A DNA stretch of 56,053 bases from Pseudomonadota bacterium (GTDB taxonomy: Bacteria > Pseudomonadota > Gammaproteobacteria > Steroidobacterales > Steroidobacteraceae): positions 1-56,053 of the forward strand of contig JAJZDX010000024.1 in the NCBI GenBank assembly GCA_021805865.1, given 5' to 3'. The notes below the pieces were generated by a model. It was not told where the DNA came from, searched no databases, and saw nothing but the letters and a program-made list of their open reading frames with translations. This document shows positions 33,825 through 43,600 of this stretch, piece after piece. How positions within the stretch are numbered: position 1 is the stretch's first letter; every line of letters begins with the position of its first letter. A program made the position numbers and the translations under genes.

Positions 33825-34205
33825 ATGCCTGCAACAGTGTTCGCCAATATGCTCGGCATCGCCCACAAGGGCAGCGGCGGAATGAGCACGATATTTCCCG
33901 ACGTGTGCAAGACCCCGACGCCCGCCGGACCGGTTCCTATTCCCTATCCGAACATCGGTCAGTCCTCGAATACGACCTCGGGACCGACCAGCGTCACGAC
34001 CGACGGCCAGATGCCGATGACCAAGGGCGCAAAGTACATGATGTCCTCGGGGGATGACGCGGGCTCGGCTGGCGGGGTGATGAGCGGCAAGGTCGCCGGG
34101 GCATGCGAGTTCATGATGTACTCATTCGATGTGAAGTTCGAGGGCAAGAACGTCTGCCGGCTCGCCGATCCGCTCTTTCAGAACGACAAGAACGGCATGG
34201 GGTAG
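33825..34205 (+). CDS. DUF4150 PAAR-like spike-tip protein
   Basis: 126 residues from the ATG at 33825 with a perfect GGAGGAG ribosome site. Near-complete DUF4150 signature: 'TIFPDVCKTPTPAGPVPIPYPNIGQSS', 'SSGDDAGSAGGVMSGKVAG' and 'SFDVKFEGKNVCRLADPLFQNDKN'. DUF4150 proteins replace or resemble PAAR tips that sharpen the VgrG spike and carry the toxin encoded next door. The frame is open upstream but inside the previous gene. Confidence 0.93.
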   Translation: MPATVFANMLGIAHKGSGGMSTIFPDVCKTPTPAGPVPIPYPNIGQSSNTTSGPTSVTTDGQMPMTKGAKYMMSSGDDAGSAGGVMSGKVAGACEFMMYSFDVKFEGKNVCRLADPLFQNDKNGMG

Positions 34206-34212
34206 AGCGCGC

Positions 34213-34941
34213 ATGGAAATCGGAGAATCGGTCGCCCCTCCCGGACTCGCGCACACCCGCTCCGATGCCAGCCGGCTGGTCGGGTGCGACTGGCAGGACT
34301 GTCTCACCACTCATGAGCGCAAGGTGTCCTATCCGGGGGGAGGCAAACTCGCGCGCTCGAACGGGTTCGCAGCGGCGTGGGTGGCCGCCGGACTCGAGCC
34401 GTGGGTGAAATATGGGGATGGAATCGACAGCATGGCGAGCGCTGCGGAGTATCGGCAAAAGACACCGGGCGCCGCCTACGCGGGCACGGCCGCCGCGATG
34501 AAGCACCCCGAGTACCACACTCAGAAGCATCACCTCATCTCGATCAATCTGTTCAAGAACTTCCCCAAGCTCAAGCACGACGCCACCCTGATCGGGTACG
34601 ACGTCAACGCGCCGGAAAACGGGATCTGCCTGCCCTCGTACACGCTCGACATCGTCCGTCACGATCTGCAGGCCCACCGTGGCAGCCACCCCAATGCTCT
34701 TTACAACTCCAGGATCCTGCCGCTGCTCGAGCGACTCGAGCAGCGCGCGGCAAGGTACTGCGAGCCGGAGAGAAACGGGGCCTGCGAATTCCAAAGACAA
34801 CTGCTCGGCGATCTCGACCGGCTCGCGCGCGAGATCGAGAACAGGGTGCGCGAGTGGGACTGGCTGCTGCGCTCCGAGGCGCCGACCGAGCGCAGCGAAG
34901 CCTATGAGCGCCTCGCGCGCCTGAAGGCCGCGAATGACTGA
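34213..34941 (+). CDS. AHH/HNH-type nuclease, candidate T6SS toxin
   Basis: 242 residues. The central domain has 'HTQKHHLISINLFKNFPKL' (His106-His107), 'NAPENGICLPSY' (Asn136) and 'HRGSHPNALYNSRI' (His155, His159), the order of conserved residues of AHH-type toxins in the HNH/Endo VII nuclease superfamily. The C-terminal third is a charged helix. There is no signal peptide. It lies 7 bases after a PAAR-like tip gene and overlaps a probable immunity gene by 8 bases, the standard layout of a tip-delivered DNase. The nuclease call is from motif and context. Confidence 0.82.
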   Translation: MEIGESVAPPGLAHTRSDASRLVGCDWQDCLTTHERKVSYPGGGKLARSNGFAAAWVAAGLEPWVKYGDGIDSMASAAEYRQKTPGAAYAGTAAAMKHPEYHTQKHHLISINLFKNFPKLKHDATLIGYDVNAPENGICLPSYTLDIVRHDLQAHRGSHPNALYNSRILPLLERLEQRAARYCEPERNGACEFQRQLLGDLDRLAREIENRVREWDWLLRSEAPTERSEAYERLARLKAAND

Positions 34942-35515
34942 GCGCTATTGGATCTGGGCGAACGAGCCGACCGCAGAGGAGGACGCCATGATCTACGGCG
35001 TGCCGCCGGTCATCGCAACGCTCGGGCTGCTCTTCAACCAAGGGCGACTGGTCACCGCCCCGGTGCCGCTCATCGAGATCGAGCGGGACTCGGACTCCCA
35101 GGGGAGGCTCACGGACAATCTGATCGCGGGCGGCCTCAAGGGGCTGCTGTTCTCATCGCGGCTCAGGGAGCTCCTGCGCTCGACGGGCATCGAGAACCTG
35201 CAGCACTTTCCCACCGTCCTGCGCAATCCAACGGACGGCACCGAGACCGGTGACTACACTCTCACCAATGTGCTGGGGCGCATCGAGTGCGTCGATCGCG
35301 CCAAGTCGGTTCTGAAGCATCCGCCGGGCGACCCGGACCATATCGAGTTCATCGAGTCGCTCGCGCTCGACACTCGGCGCATCCGCGGGCACGATCTCTT
35401 CCGCATGGGAGAGGTGCCCGAGATCCTGGTTGCGAGCGAGAGGGTGAAGCGCGCGTGCGAGGGGGCGAACATCACGGGCGTGAGGTTCCATGCGCCCGAA
35501 GACTACATGTTCTGA
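34934..35515 (+). CDS. Imm11-like (MXAN_0049-type) immunity protein
   Basis: 193 residues from the ATG at 34934. The body 'YTLTNVLGRIECVDRAKS' and 'IRGHDLFRMGEVPEILVASERVKRACEGANITGVRFHAPEDY' follows the pattern of the Imm11/DUF1629 immunity family, in which a late 'tGvrF' strand is conserved. It has no signal peptide, so it would act in the cytoplasm, which suits protection from a DNase. Its overlap with the toxin gene implies coupled translation. The family assignment is by pattern and position only. Confidence 0.7.
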   Translation: MTERYWIWANEPTAEEDAMIYGVPPVIATLGLLFNQGRLVTAPVPLIEIERDSDSQGRLTDNLIAGGLKGLLFSSRLRELLRSTGIENLQHFPTVLRNPTDGTETGDYTLTNVLGRIECVDRAKSVLKHPPGDPDHIEFIESLALDTRRIRGHDLFRMGEVPEILVASERVKRACEGANITGVRFHAPEDYMF

Positions 35516-35732
35516 TGCCGTGTATCTTCACGCGAGCGGGCCGTGCCTTGCGTGAGCCGCAGTGTCGGTTTGCCTCTGCGCATCGGCCCGGCGCCGCCGC
35601 TGCATCCTCTCGCCCGCGGCCCGTGGTTCGATGCCGAGCCGGATGCGTGCCGTCCCTGGTTTCCCTGCCCGGGGCGCTCGCTTGCGGTCGTACCGCCGTA
35701 AGCCTTAAGCTTGCCTGCAAGCTCTGGGCGCC

Positions 35733-37319
35733 ATGAATCTCACACTGGACATAATAAGTGGCAATGGTGAGCCACTGGGTGCGGCGCGCCGCAAGATCTT
35801 CGGCCCCGAGGGCGGACGGATCGGACGCGCGCCGGACTGCGAGTGGGTGCTAGCGAACCCCTACGTCTCGCGCCACCACGCGACCATCCGCTGGATCAGC
35901 GGCACCTACTACATCGAGAGCGCCGGCGAGAACGGCGTCGCGCTCGGGACACCCCAGGAGCTGATCCCGAAGCTCGAGCGCCGGCCGCTCAAGCACGGCG
36001 ACCACCTCTTCATCGACGAATACGAAATCTCGGTCGGGCTCGACCCTGTCGCCCCCGATCCGCTCCCCGCGCCCGGTGCCGGCGCGGGGAGCGGCGCTTT
36101 CGTCCCCGCGGATGACCCCTTCGGTCTCGCGCCCACACCGGGCTCGCCGGTCCTGCCGGATCCTCTCGGGCCTTCCTCGGATGAGCTCGATCCGCTCAGC
36201 CATCTGGGCGGTCGGGGCGGCTCTGCCGCCCTCACTGCACCCCGCCCGGACCCGGGTTGGAATCATACCCCCGGGGTGAGCGACCATTTCGCACCGCCCG
36301 AGCCGGCCGCTTGCCCGGCACAGGTCATTCCCGACGATTGGAACCGGACGACACTCGGGCGCGAGAGGTCCTCACAGGCTACCCGGCCGCAGGCTGCGGT
36401 GTCGCCCGCCGCCCTCGCGGAACCTGCGGCGCCCGCGCCCGCCATCCCCGATGACTGGGACAAGACGAACTTCTCGCTGAAGTCGGCCCCTGCGGCCCCG
36501 AGGCCCGCACCCGCGCTTCGTCCGTCACTGCCCGCGACCGCCGTCCCGGTACACCGGCCGCTCTCGGGCGAGTCGGGAGCCGGCGGGGCAACGGCGCACG
36601 GGGCGGGCGCAGGTGCGAGCCCCGAGGGTCAGGCGGCGGGGGCGGGAGTGAGGCCTTCGGGGCCCTCGGGGCCCTCGGCGGCCATCGCCGCGGCGGCTCC
36701 GGCGCAGATGCCCGCCGCGCCGGGCGGGCTCGATGTGGCGGCACTCCTGGCCTCCGCCGGAGTCGACCCCGTGGGCCTGGCGCCGGATACGGCGGACTCC
36801 CTCGGACTGATCCTGCGCTCGGTCGTGCAGGGCATGATCGATGTGCTGCGGGCGAGGGCGGAAATCAAGGAGCAGTTTCGCCTCTCCCAGACGATCGTCA
36901 AAACAGCCGAGAACAACCCCCTGAAGTTCGCCGTGAACGCCGAGGACGCGCTCGGCTCGCTCCTCGGCAAGCGCAATCCCGCCTACCTGCCGCCGGTCGA
37001 AGCGTTCGAGGATGCGTTCGATGACATCCGCTTCCACCAGCTCGCCATGCTCGCCGGAATGCGCGCCGGGTTCGATCACATGATGAGCCGGTTCGATCCG
37101 CAGCAGCTGCAGGAGAGCTTCGAGAAGCGCACCCGGCGCGGGGGGCTGCTCTCGATGAGCGCGAAGTCGCGCTACTGGGAGCAATTCACGCAGGAGTACC
37201 AGGATCTCGCCGGTGACCGGGAGCGGGCGTTTCGGCGGCTGTTCGCCGAGGATTTCGCCCTGGCATACGAGAAGCAGCTCGAGCTTCTGAAGCGAACGCA
37301 CAGCAAGCCGCCGCGCTAA
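35733..37319 (+). CDS. tagH: T6SS FHA-domain protein TagH (Fha)
   Basis: 528 residues. The N-terminal forkhead-associated domain (about 1-100) keeps the phosphothreonine-binding pattern: 'GRIGRAPDCEWVLANPYVSRHHATIRW', then 'AGENGVALG' in place of the usual N-G-T. A long Pro/Ala-rich linker (about 105-330) contains two copies of 'IPDDWNRT/IPDDWDKT'. The C-terminal TagH domain ends 'RFDPQQLQESFEKRTRRGGLLSMSAKSRYWEQFTQEYQDLAGDRERAFRRLFAEDFALAYEKQL'. In HSI-I-like systems Fha is phosphorylated by PpkA and dephosphorylated by PppA, and switches assembly on. It opens the second structural block after a 217-base gap. Confidence 0.93.
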   Translation: MNLTLDIISGNGEPLGAARRKIFGPEGGRIGRAPDCEWVLANPYVSRHHATIRWISGTYYIESAGENGVALGTPQELIPKLERRPLKHGDHLFIDEYEISVGLDPVAPDPLPAPGAGAGSGAFVPADDPFGLAPTPGSPVLPDPLGPSSDELDPLSHLGGRGGSAALTAPRPDPGWNHTPGVSDHFAPPEPAACPAQVIPDDWNRTTLGRERSSQATRPQAAVSPAALAEPAAPAPAIPDDWDKTNFSLKSAPAAPRPAPALRPSLPATAVPVHRPLSGESGAGGATAHGAGAGASPEGQAAGAGVRPSGPSGPSAAIAAAAPAQMPAAPGGLDVAALLASAGVDPVGLAPDTADSLGLILRSVVQGMIDVLRARAEIKEQFRLSQTIVKTAENNPLKFAVNAEDALGSLLGKRNPAYLPPVEAFEDAFDDIRFHQLAMLAGMRAGFDHMMSRFDPQQLQESFEKRTRRGGLLSMSAKSRYWEQFTQEYQDLAGDRERAFRRLFAEDFALAYEKQLELLKRTHSKPPR

Positions 37320-37397
37320 CGCTTACCATGAGCGTACGGTGGCTCGAAGCCCGCCGGCGCGCACCCGATCCTCGGGTGATGCAGTCCTTGGGGGAAC

Positions 37398-37886
37398 ATG
37401 AAAGTGCATCGAGGATCCGTCCCCATGATCCTGGCCCTTGGGGTGCTCGGGCTCAGCGCCTGCGCCTCCAGCCCGCCAAGGCCCGCGCGGACACAGGCCA
37501 CCGTCATCGCCAGCGCGAGCGTCAATCCGGATCCTCGCGGTCAACCTTCCCCCGTGGTGGTGCGCATCTATCAGTTGCGGGGGGAGTCGAAGTTCATGAA
37601 TGCCGGCTTCTTCGCGCTCTACGACCATGAGCGCCGCACGCTCGGCTCGAGCCTCATCATGCGCGATGAGCGCACGGTGTTTCCCGGACAGCGGGTAAGC
37701 CTCGATCTGGCACTATCCCCCGCAGCGCGCTTTCTCGGCGTTCTCGTCGCGTACCGCGACGTGCGCACGGCTCGCTGGCGTGCGGTGGTCGGTGTGCCGG
37801 AGAAATCGCTGCTCAAGCTGCTCGCCACCCGGCACGTGTCGGTGCACGTCGGCAAGGACGCGGTCCGCATTGCCGTCACGGACTGA
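37398..37886 (+). CDS. tssJ: T6SS outer-membrane lipoprotein TssJ
   Basis: 162 residues. A lipoprotein signal peptide with lipobox 'LSAC' (Cys at about 22) is followed by a transthyretin-like TssJ fold: 'PVVVRIYQLRGESKFMNAGFFALYDHERRTLG', 'VFPGQRVSLDLALSPAARFLGVLVAYRD'. It is anchored in the outer membrane and binds the TssM periplasmic domain. A ribosome site GGGGGAA precedes the ATG. It is 37 bases upstream of tssK. Confidence 0.94.
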   Translation: MKVHRGSVPMILALGVLGLSACASSPPRPARTQATVIASASVNPDPRGQPSPVVVRIYQLRGESKFMNAGFFALYDHERRTLGSSLIMRDERTVFPGQRVSLDLALSPAARFLGVLVAYRDVRTARWRAVVGVPEKSLLKLLATRHVSVHVGKDAVRIAVTD

Positions 37887-37923
37887 CTCGCGAGACGAGA
37901 ATCAATCGAAGGTCCCACCCGAG

Positions 37924-39258
37924 ATGTCCGACAAGAATCGAGTCGTCTGGTCCGAAGGGCTGTTTCTGCGGCCGCAGCATTTCCAGCAGCAGGAGCGCTA
38001 TCTCGAGGCCTGCCTGCAGGGCCGCGCGGGGGCGCTTCGAGCGCACTCCTGGGGGCTCATGGAGCTCGAGATCGAGCGTGATCTGCTCGCCATCGGCAAG
38101 TTTGCGTTGCGCCGCGCGCGCGGCATCTTTCCCGACGGCACCCCGTTTGTCATGCCGGACACCGATCCGTTGCCGGCGCCGCTCGAGGTCGGCGCGCCGC
38201 TGCGCGATCAGGTGGTGCTCCTCGCCATTCCGCTGCACAAGGCGGGCGCCACGATGGCCGCGCGCGCCGATGAGTCGCCCGAGGCCACCCGCTACCGCAC
38301 CATCGACCATCAGACGCGGGATGTGATGTCGGATGTCTCCTCGGTCGTCGAGCTGCAAGTCGCCGCCCTCAGCTCCCGGCTCATGCCCCAGAGCGAGCCG
38401 GGCGAGGACTTCGCGCAGATCCCGGTGGCTCACGTGATCGAGTGCCGGGCGGACAAGCAGGTCGTGCTCGATGAGCGGTTCATCCCGACCGTGCTCTCGT
38501 GCAGCGCCGCGCCGCGCCTGGCGACCTTCCTCTCGGAGCTTCAAGGGCTCCTGCACCAGCGCGGGGAGGCGCTTGCGGCGCGCGCCGTGGCGAGCGGCAG
38601 GGGCGGGGCGGCCGAGATCGCGGACTTCCTGATGCTGCAGGCGATCAACCGGTACGAGCCGCTCGTCACGCATCTTGCCGCGGGGGCCCGCTGCCACCCG
38701 GAGGATCTCTATCGGCTCGGGCTCGAGATCGCCGGCGATCTCGCCACGCTCACCTCGAGTGCGCGCCGTCCGGCGCGGTTCCCGGGATACCACCACGATG
38801 CGCTGCGGGACGGCTTCGAGCCGCTCATCGAGGCGCTGCGCGGCTCGCTCAGCGTCGTGCTCGAGCAGAACGCCGTTCCCATTGCCCTTGCGCAGAAGAA
38901 ATTCGGCATCAGCGTCGGCACCGTGGCCGATCGCACGCTGTTCGATTCGGCGGTGTTCGTCCTCGCGGCCCGCGCGGAGATGCCGATGGAGGAGTTTCGC
39001 AGACAGTTCCCGCAACAGTTGAAGATCGGGCCGGTCGAGAAGATCCGCGACCTGGTCAACCTGCAGCTGCCCGGCATCGCGATCAACGCGATGCCCGTCG
39101 CTCCGCGGCAGATTCCCTACCATGCCGGGTTCGCCTACTTCGAGCTCGACCGCCAGAGCGAGTTGTGGCGGGCGCTGAAGGCCTCCGGCGGCATCGCGAT
39201 TCACCAGTCCGGCGCCTTCCCGGGGCTCACGCTCGAGTTCTGGGCGATACGGAGCTGA
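37924..39258 (+). CDS. tssK: T6SS baseplate-membrane connector TssK
   Basis: 444 residues from the ATG at 37924, which restores the family N-terminus 'MSDKNRVVWSEGLFLRPQHFQQQERYLE' (the frame is open upstream inside tssJ). Conserved blocks are 'LPAPLEVGAPLRDQVVLLAIPL', 'ADFLMLQAINRYEPLVTHLA' and 'LQLPGIAINAMPVAPRQIPYHAGFAYFELDR'. It is a trimeric connector between the baseplate wedge and the TssLM membrane complex. It is followed 3 bases later by tssL. Confidence 0.97.
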   Translation: MSDKNRVVWSEGLFLRPQHFQQQERYLEACLQGRAGALRAHSWGLMELEIERDLLAIGKFALRRARGIFPDGTPFVMPDTDPLPAPLEVGAPLRDQVVLLAIPLHKAGATMAARADESPEATRYRTIDHQTRDVMSDVSSVVELQVAALSSRLMPQSEPGEDFAQIPVAHVIECRADKQVVLDERFIPTVLSCSAAPRLATFLSELQGLLHQRGEALAARAVASGRGGAAEIADFLMLQAINRYEPLVTHLAAGARCHPEDLYRLGLEIAGDLATLTSSARRPARFPGYHHDALRDGFEPLIEALRGSLSVVLEQNAVPIALAQKKFGISVGTVADRTLFDSAVFVLAARAEMPMEEFRRQFPQQLKIGPVEKIRDLVNLQLPGIAINAMPVAPRQIPYHAGFAYFELDRQSELWRALKASGGIAIHQSGAFPGLTLEFWAIRS

Positions 39259-39261
39259 TCG

Positions 39262-40614
39262 ATGAGCACGCCACCCGATGATCCGTTCGCTCCGAGCGAT
39301 GCAACGATCTTGCGGCCACGCCCCGGGCGGCGTCCGACGCCGGGGACGCAGGGCGCACCGGGCCCGGCGCCGGGGGCGGGCTGGGCGGCACCGGGCGCCG
39401 CGCGGGCGGCACCCGAGTCAGGATCCGCCCCGATGGGGGGCGGTCCGGGTGTGGCGGAGTTTGTCTTCGCCGGCCGCAATCCGATCGTGCAGGCGGCGGT
39501 GCCGCTGCTCGTCCTGGCCGGGCGCCTGCGCGGGCAGATCGCCAACGCGGACGTGGAGGGACTGAGGCAGCAGTGCGTCCGGGAGATCCGCGCCTTCGAA
39601 GACCGGTGCCGGCGCGCTGAAGTGCCCGACGCGGACGTGCTCGCCGCGCGATACGCTCTGTGCACCGTGATCGATGAGGCGGTGCTCAACACACCCTGGG
39701 GCGCCCAGAGCGGCTGGGCCGGCCAGTCGCTTCTCGTCACCTTCCACCGCGAAGCGCAGGGCGGGGACAAGTTCTTTCAGATTCTCGATCGATTGCTCAC
39801 CGAGCCGCAGCGCTACCTCGCGCTGCTCGAGCTCTGGTACCTCTGCCTGTCGCTCGGTTTCGAGGGGCGGTATCGCCTCGATGAGCGCGGCGCGATCCGG
39901 CTCGCGGACATCCGGCGCGACCTCATGCAGAGAATCGAGCAGCTGCGCGGGCGGCCCGAGCCCGCGCTCTCGCCTCACTGGAAGGGGGTCGAGGAGCGGC
40001 GCAACGCCGTCCTGCGCCTGGTGCCGCTGTGGGTGGTGGCGGCGGCGGCGGCGGCGATTCTGTTCGGGGCGTGGTGGCTGTTCAATTCCCGGCTCAACGA
40101 GCGCTCGGCGCCGATCAGCGCGGCGCTGGTCAACGTCGGCTTGCGGCCGCTGCAGCCGGCGGCAGGCGTCAGCCTGCCCCCGACCGGCCTCACGAGGCTC
40201 CTCGCCCGACAGATCTCCGCGGGACTCGTGACGGTGCAGAATCTGGGCGCGCGCGCGCGCATCACCATCACCGTGCCGGACCTGTTCGCATCGGGCAGCG
40301 CGCAGGTGACGCCGCGCTTCCTCTCCCTCATCGGGGCCATCGGCGCGGCGCTGCGCGCCGTCCCGGGCCGGATCATCGTGGTGGGGCACACCGATGACGT
40401 GCCGGTGCACTCGTTCGAGTTCCCCAACAACTACATGCTCTCCCGCGCCCGCGCGGCGACCGTCGCGGGGCTGCTCGGGCGCGAGATAGGGGACGCGAGC
40501 CGTATCGAGACGATCGGTAAGGGATCCTCCGATCCTCTGTACCGGCCGGCGAGTCTGCCGCAGAACCGCGCGCGCAACCGCCGTGTGGAAATCCTGCTCC
40601 TGCGAGGCGTTTAA
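39262..40614 (+). CDS. tssL: T6SS inner-membrane TssL with OmpA-type peptidoglycan-binding domain
   Basis: 450 residues. The DotU-type cytoplasmic domain (about 65-235: 'NPIVQAAVPLLVLAGRLR', 'YALCTVIDEAVLNTPWG', 'GGDKFFQILDRLL', 'YLCLSLGFEGRYRL') leads to one transmembrane helix (about 256-274). A C-terminal OmpA/MotB-like domain follows ('GRIIVVGHTDDVPVHS', 'NNYMLSRARAATVAGLL', 'NRARNRRVEIL') that anchors the complex to peptidoglycan. This is the extended TssL architecture. The Pro/Gly-rich N-terminal 60 residues are low complexity. The next gene starts right at the stop codon. Confidence 0.96.
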   Translation: MSTPPDDPFAPSDATILRPRPGRRPTPGTQGAPGPAPGAGWAAPGAARAAPESGSAPMGGGPGVAEFVFAGRNPIVQAAVPLLVLAGRLRGQIANADVEGLRQQCVREIRAFEDRCRRAEVPDADVLAARYALCTVIDEAVLNTPWGAQSGWAGQSLLVTFHREAQGGDKFFQILDRLLTEPQRYLALLELWYLCLSLGFEGRYRLDERGAIRLADIRRDLMQRIEQLRGRPEPALSPHWKGVEERRNAVLRLVPLWVVAAAAAAILFGAWWLFNSRLNERSAPISAALVNVGLRPLQPAAGVSLPPTGLTRLLARQISAGLVTVQNLGARARITITVPDLFASGSAQVTPRFLSLIGAIGAALRAVPGRIIVVGHTDDVPVHSFEFPNNYMLSRARAATVAGLLGREIGDASRIETIGKGSSDPLYRPASLPQNRARNRRVEILLLRGV

Positions 40615-43600
40615 GTGATCAAGCTCCTCAAGAGCCGGGTGTTCCTGGTCACGCTCGGCCTGGCGCTGCTTGCGCTCATCCTCTGGTTCGCCGGCCCGTA
40701 TTTCGCCTTTGCGGGCCACGCGCCTCTCGCGAGCGTGACCGAGCGGCTGCTCGCCATTCTGATTCTGGCGGTCGGTTACGCGGTGTACGTGCAGCTGCGC
40801 CAGCTGAAGGGCGCGCGCGCGAGCGGCCAGCTCGGCGCGCAGGTGGCGGGCGAGGAGGGCGCGGCAGCCGTTGGGGCGGACGCCGCGCAGCTGCGCAAGC
40901 GCTTCGAGGAGGCGATCGAGGCGCTCAAGCGCTCGAGAAAGAAGGGCGCGGCGACCCTGTATGACCTGCCCTGGTACATCATCATCGGCCCGCCGGGGGC
41001 CGGCAAGACGACCCTGCTCGTGAACTCGGGGCTGAACTTCCCGCTTGCGCAGAAGTTCGGCAAGGAGGCGGTGCGCGGCGTCGGCGGCACCCGCAATTGC
41101 GATTGGTGGTTCACGGACGAGGCGATCCTCCTCGATACGGCCGGCCGCTTCACGACACAGGATTCAAACGCAAAGGCGGACGCCTCCGGCTGGAGCGCGT
41201 TCCTGCAGCTGCTGCGCAAGTTCCGCGCACACCAGCCGATCAACGGCGTGATCGTCGCCGTGAGCGCTACGGACCTGATCACCCTAAACGAGCGTGAGCG
41301 GGAGCAGCAGATCGGTGCGATTCGCTCCCGACTCGATGAGCTCGGGCGCGAGCTGCGGATCGAGGTGCCCGTCTATGTGCTGGTGACCAAGTGCGATCTC
41401 ATCGCCGGCTTCAGCGAGTTCTTCGAGGAGCTCGATCCGGCCGCGCGCGCGCAGGTCTGGGGCATGACCTTCCCCATCGAGTCAACGGAATCGGGGCAGG
41501 CGGCCGGGCTTTTCGCCGCCGAGTTCGACGGCCTCGCCGAGCGGCTGCGGGAGCGGATGCTCGCGCGCATGGACGGGGAGCGCGACCCGCGGCGACGCAC
41601 GAGCGTGCTCGCGTTCCCGCAGCAGATGAGCGCGCTGCAGCCTGCGCTCGATGATCTGTTGCAGCGGGTGTTCACGTCGTCCGGCTTCGATCGTCCGGTG
41701 CTGCTGCGGGGAGTGTATTTCACGAGCGGCACCCAGGAGGGCACGCCCATCGACCGCATGCTGGGGGCCATCGCGCGCACCTTCGGCGTGACGGGCGCCA
41801 TCGCCCCGCCAGCGGCCGGACGCGGCAAGGCCTACTTCATCGAGACGCTGCTGAAGGGGGTCATCTTCCCCGAGTCGGGCCTCGCCGGAGTCAACCGCGG
41901 GCTGCGGGCGCGGATGATCGCCGCGCGCTCCGGCGCCTACATCGCCTGCCTGGCGGTGCTCGCGCTGTTGCTCTCGTGGATGGTGGTGAGCTACGACGCC
42001 AATGCCGCCTACCTCGCCGGAGTGCTCTCGGCAACGAGGTCCTTTGAGCGCGTGAAGGCGCCTGCCGGCTCGAGCGTCGCGGCCGTGCTGCCGCGGCTCG
42101 ATGCGCTGCAGCGGCTCACGGCGCGCGCCGAGCAGTACCGGGGGAAGGTTCCGTGGTACATGCGCGCAGGGCTCTACCGCGGGGGCGACATCGGCGAGGA
42201 AGCCCGTGACGCCTACACCCGCGAGCTCAACGCGAAGCTCGTCCCGGCGCTGGCGGCGCGCTTTGAGAGGATGCTCCAGGCGAGTGTCGCCTCCCCGGAC
42301 AGGCTGTACGCCTACCTCAAGGGCTATCTCATGCTCGGCAGCGCGAGCCACCGCGAGAGCGGGTATCTGCGCTATCTCGCACAGGTGTTGTGGCGGGAGA
42401 TGTATCCGCAGGACACGACGACGGCGAACGACCTCGACCGGCAGTTCGATCAACTGCTCGCGGAGGATCGCCTGAGCTCGATCCCGCTCGATGCCCAGGC
42501 GGTGGCGCAGGCGCGCATTGCGCTGCGCAGCGCCTCGCTCCCGGTGCTGATCTACGATCAGCTGAAGCTGCGCTACCTGAACGATCCCCGCCATGCGCTG
42601 CGGCTCGACCTGAAGATCGGCACGGGCGCCTCGGTGCTCGTGCGCAGAAGCGGTGAGCCGCTGTCCCAGCCCGTGCCCGCGCTCTATACACGAGCCGTGT
42701 TCGAGCACGTCAACAGCCAGAGCCGCTATCAGCTCGTCGAGTCATTCCTCAAGGACTCGTGGGTGTTCGGCAGCGAGGTGCCAGACCTGCGCGCGAGCGG
42801 CACGCTCGCCTACCAGGTGATGAGCCTCTACGAGAGCGATTACCTCGAGTACTGGAAGTCGCTCGTCAAGGATGTCGGGATCCGCTACTCGGGCAGCCCG
42901 CAGCAGTTCATCGATACCTTGGGGATCCTCTCGAGCCCGGCATCGCCGCTGAAGGGCTTCCTGCGCGTGGTGGCGCACAACACCGACCTCGTGCAGCCGC
43001 CCGCGCCCGCGCCCGCCGGCGCCCCCGGGGCGCTCGCGGCCGCGAAGCTCGACACGCTCAAGAAGATCATCGGTCCGGGACCGCAGGGCGCGCCGCCGCC
43101 GGGCGCCCGCGTGAGCGCCTATTTCGCCCCCCTGCGCCAGCTGGTGCAGGGACCTCCCGGACAGGCGCCCATCGACCAGATGCTCGCCGCGCTCAATCAG
43201 CAGTATCAGCGGCTGCTCACGACGGGCTCGGGCGTCGGACAGCAGAGCGCGCTCGATCCGCAGGTCCAGGCCGCCATGCGCGGCGCCCGCCAGTCCCTCT
43301 CGCTCATGGCGCAGCAATTGCCCGCGCCGCTCGGCAACCTCGTGGCGCAGGTTGCGGTTCGTACGGCCTCCATCGTGAGCTCGGAGGCTAGCGGGGAGCT
43401 CACTCGACTCTATGACGCGCAGGTGGTGAGACAGTGCGCAGAGCTCGTCGGCGGCCGCTTCCCGCTCGATCCCTCGAGCGCGACCGACGCCGCCCTCGGG
43501 GATTTCGCTCACGTGTTTGGGCCGGGCGGCGTGTTCGATTCGTTCTTCCGCAAGCACCTGGCTGCGCTCGTTGACACCTCGCGCTCGCCGTGGCGATGGC

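Noticed and set aside
35516..35732. Short open frame after the immunity gene considered as a small gene
   Set aside because: No ribosome site, Arg/Pro/Ala-rich product without pattern, and it runs into the start of tagH in another frame.
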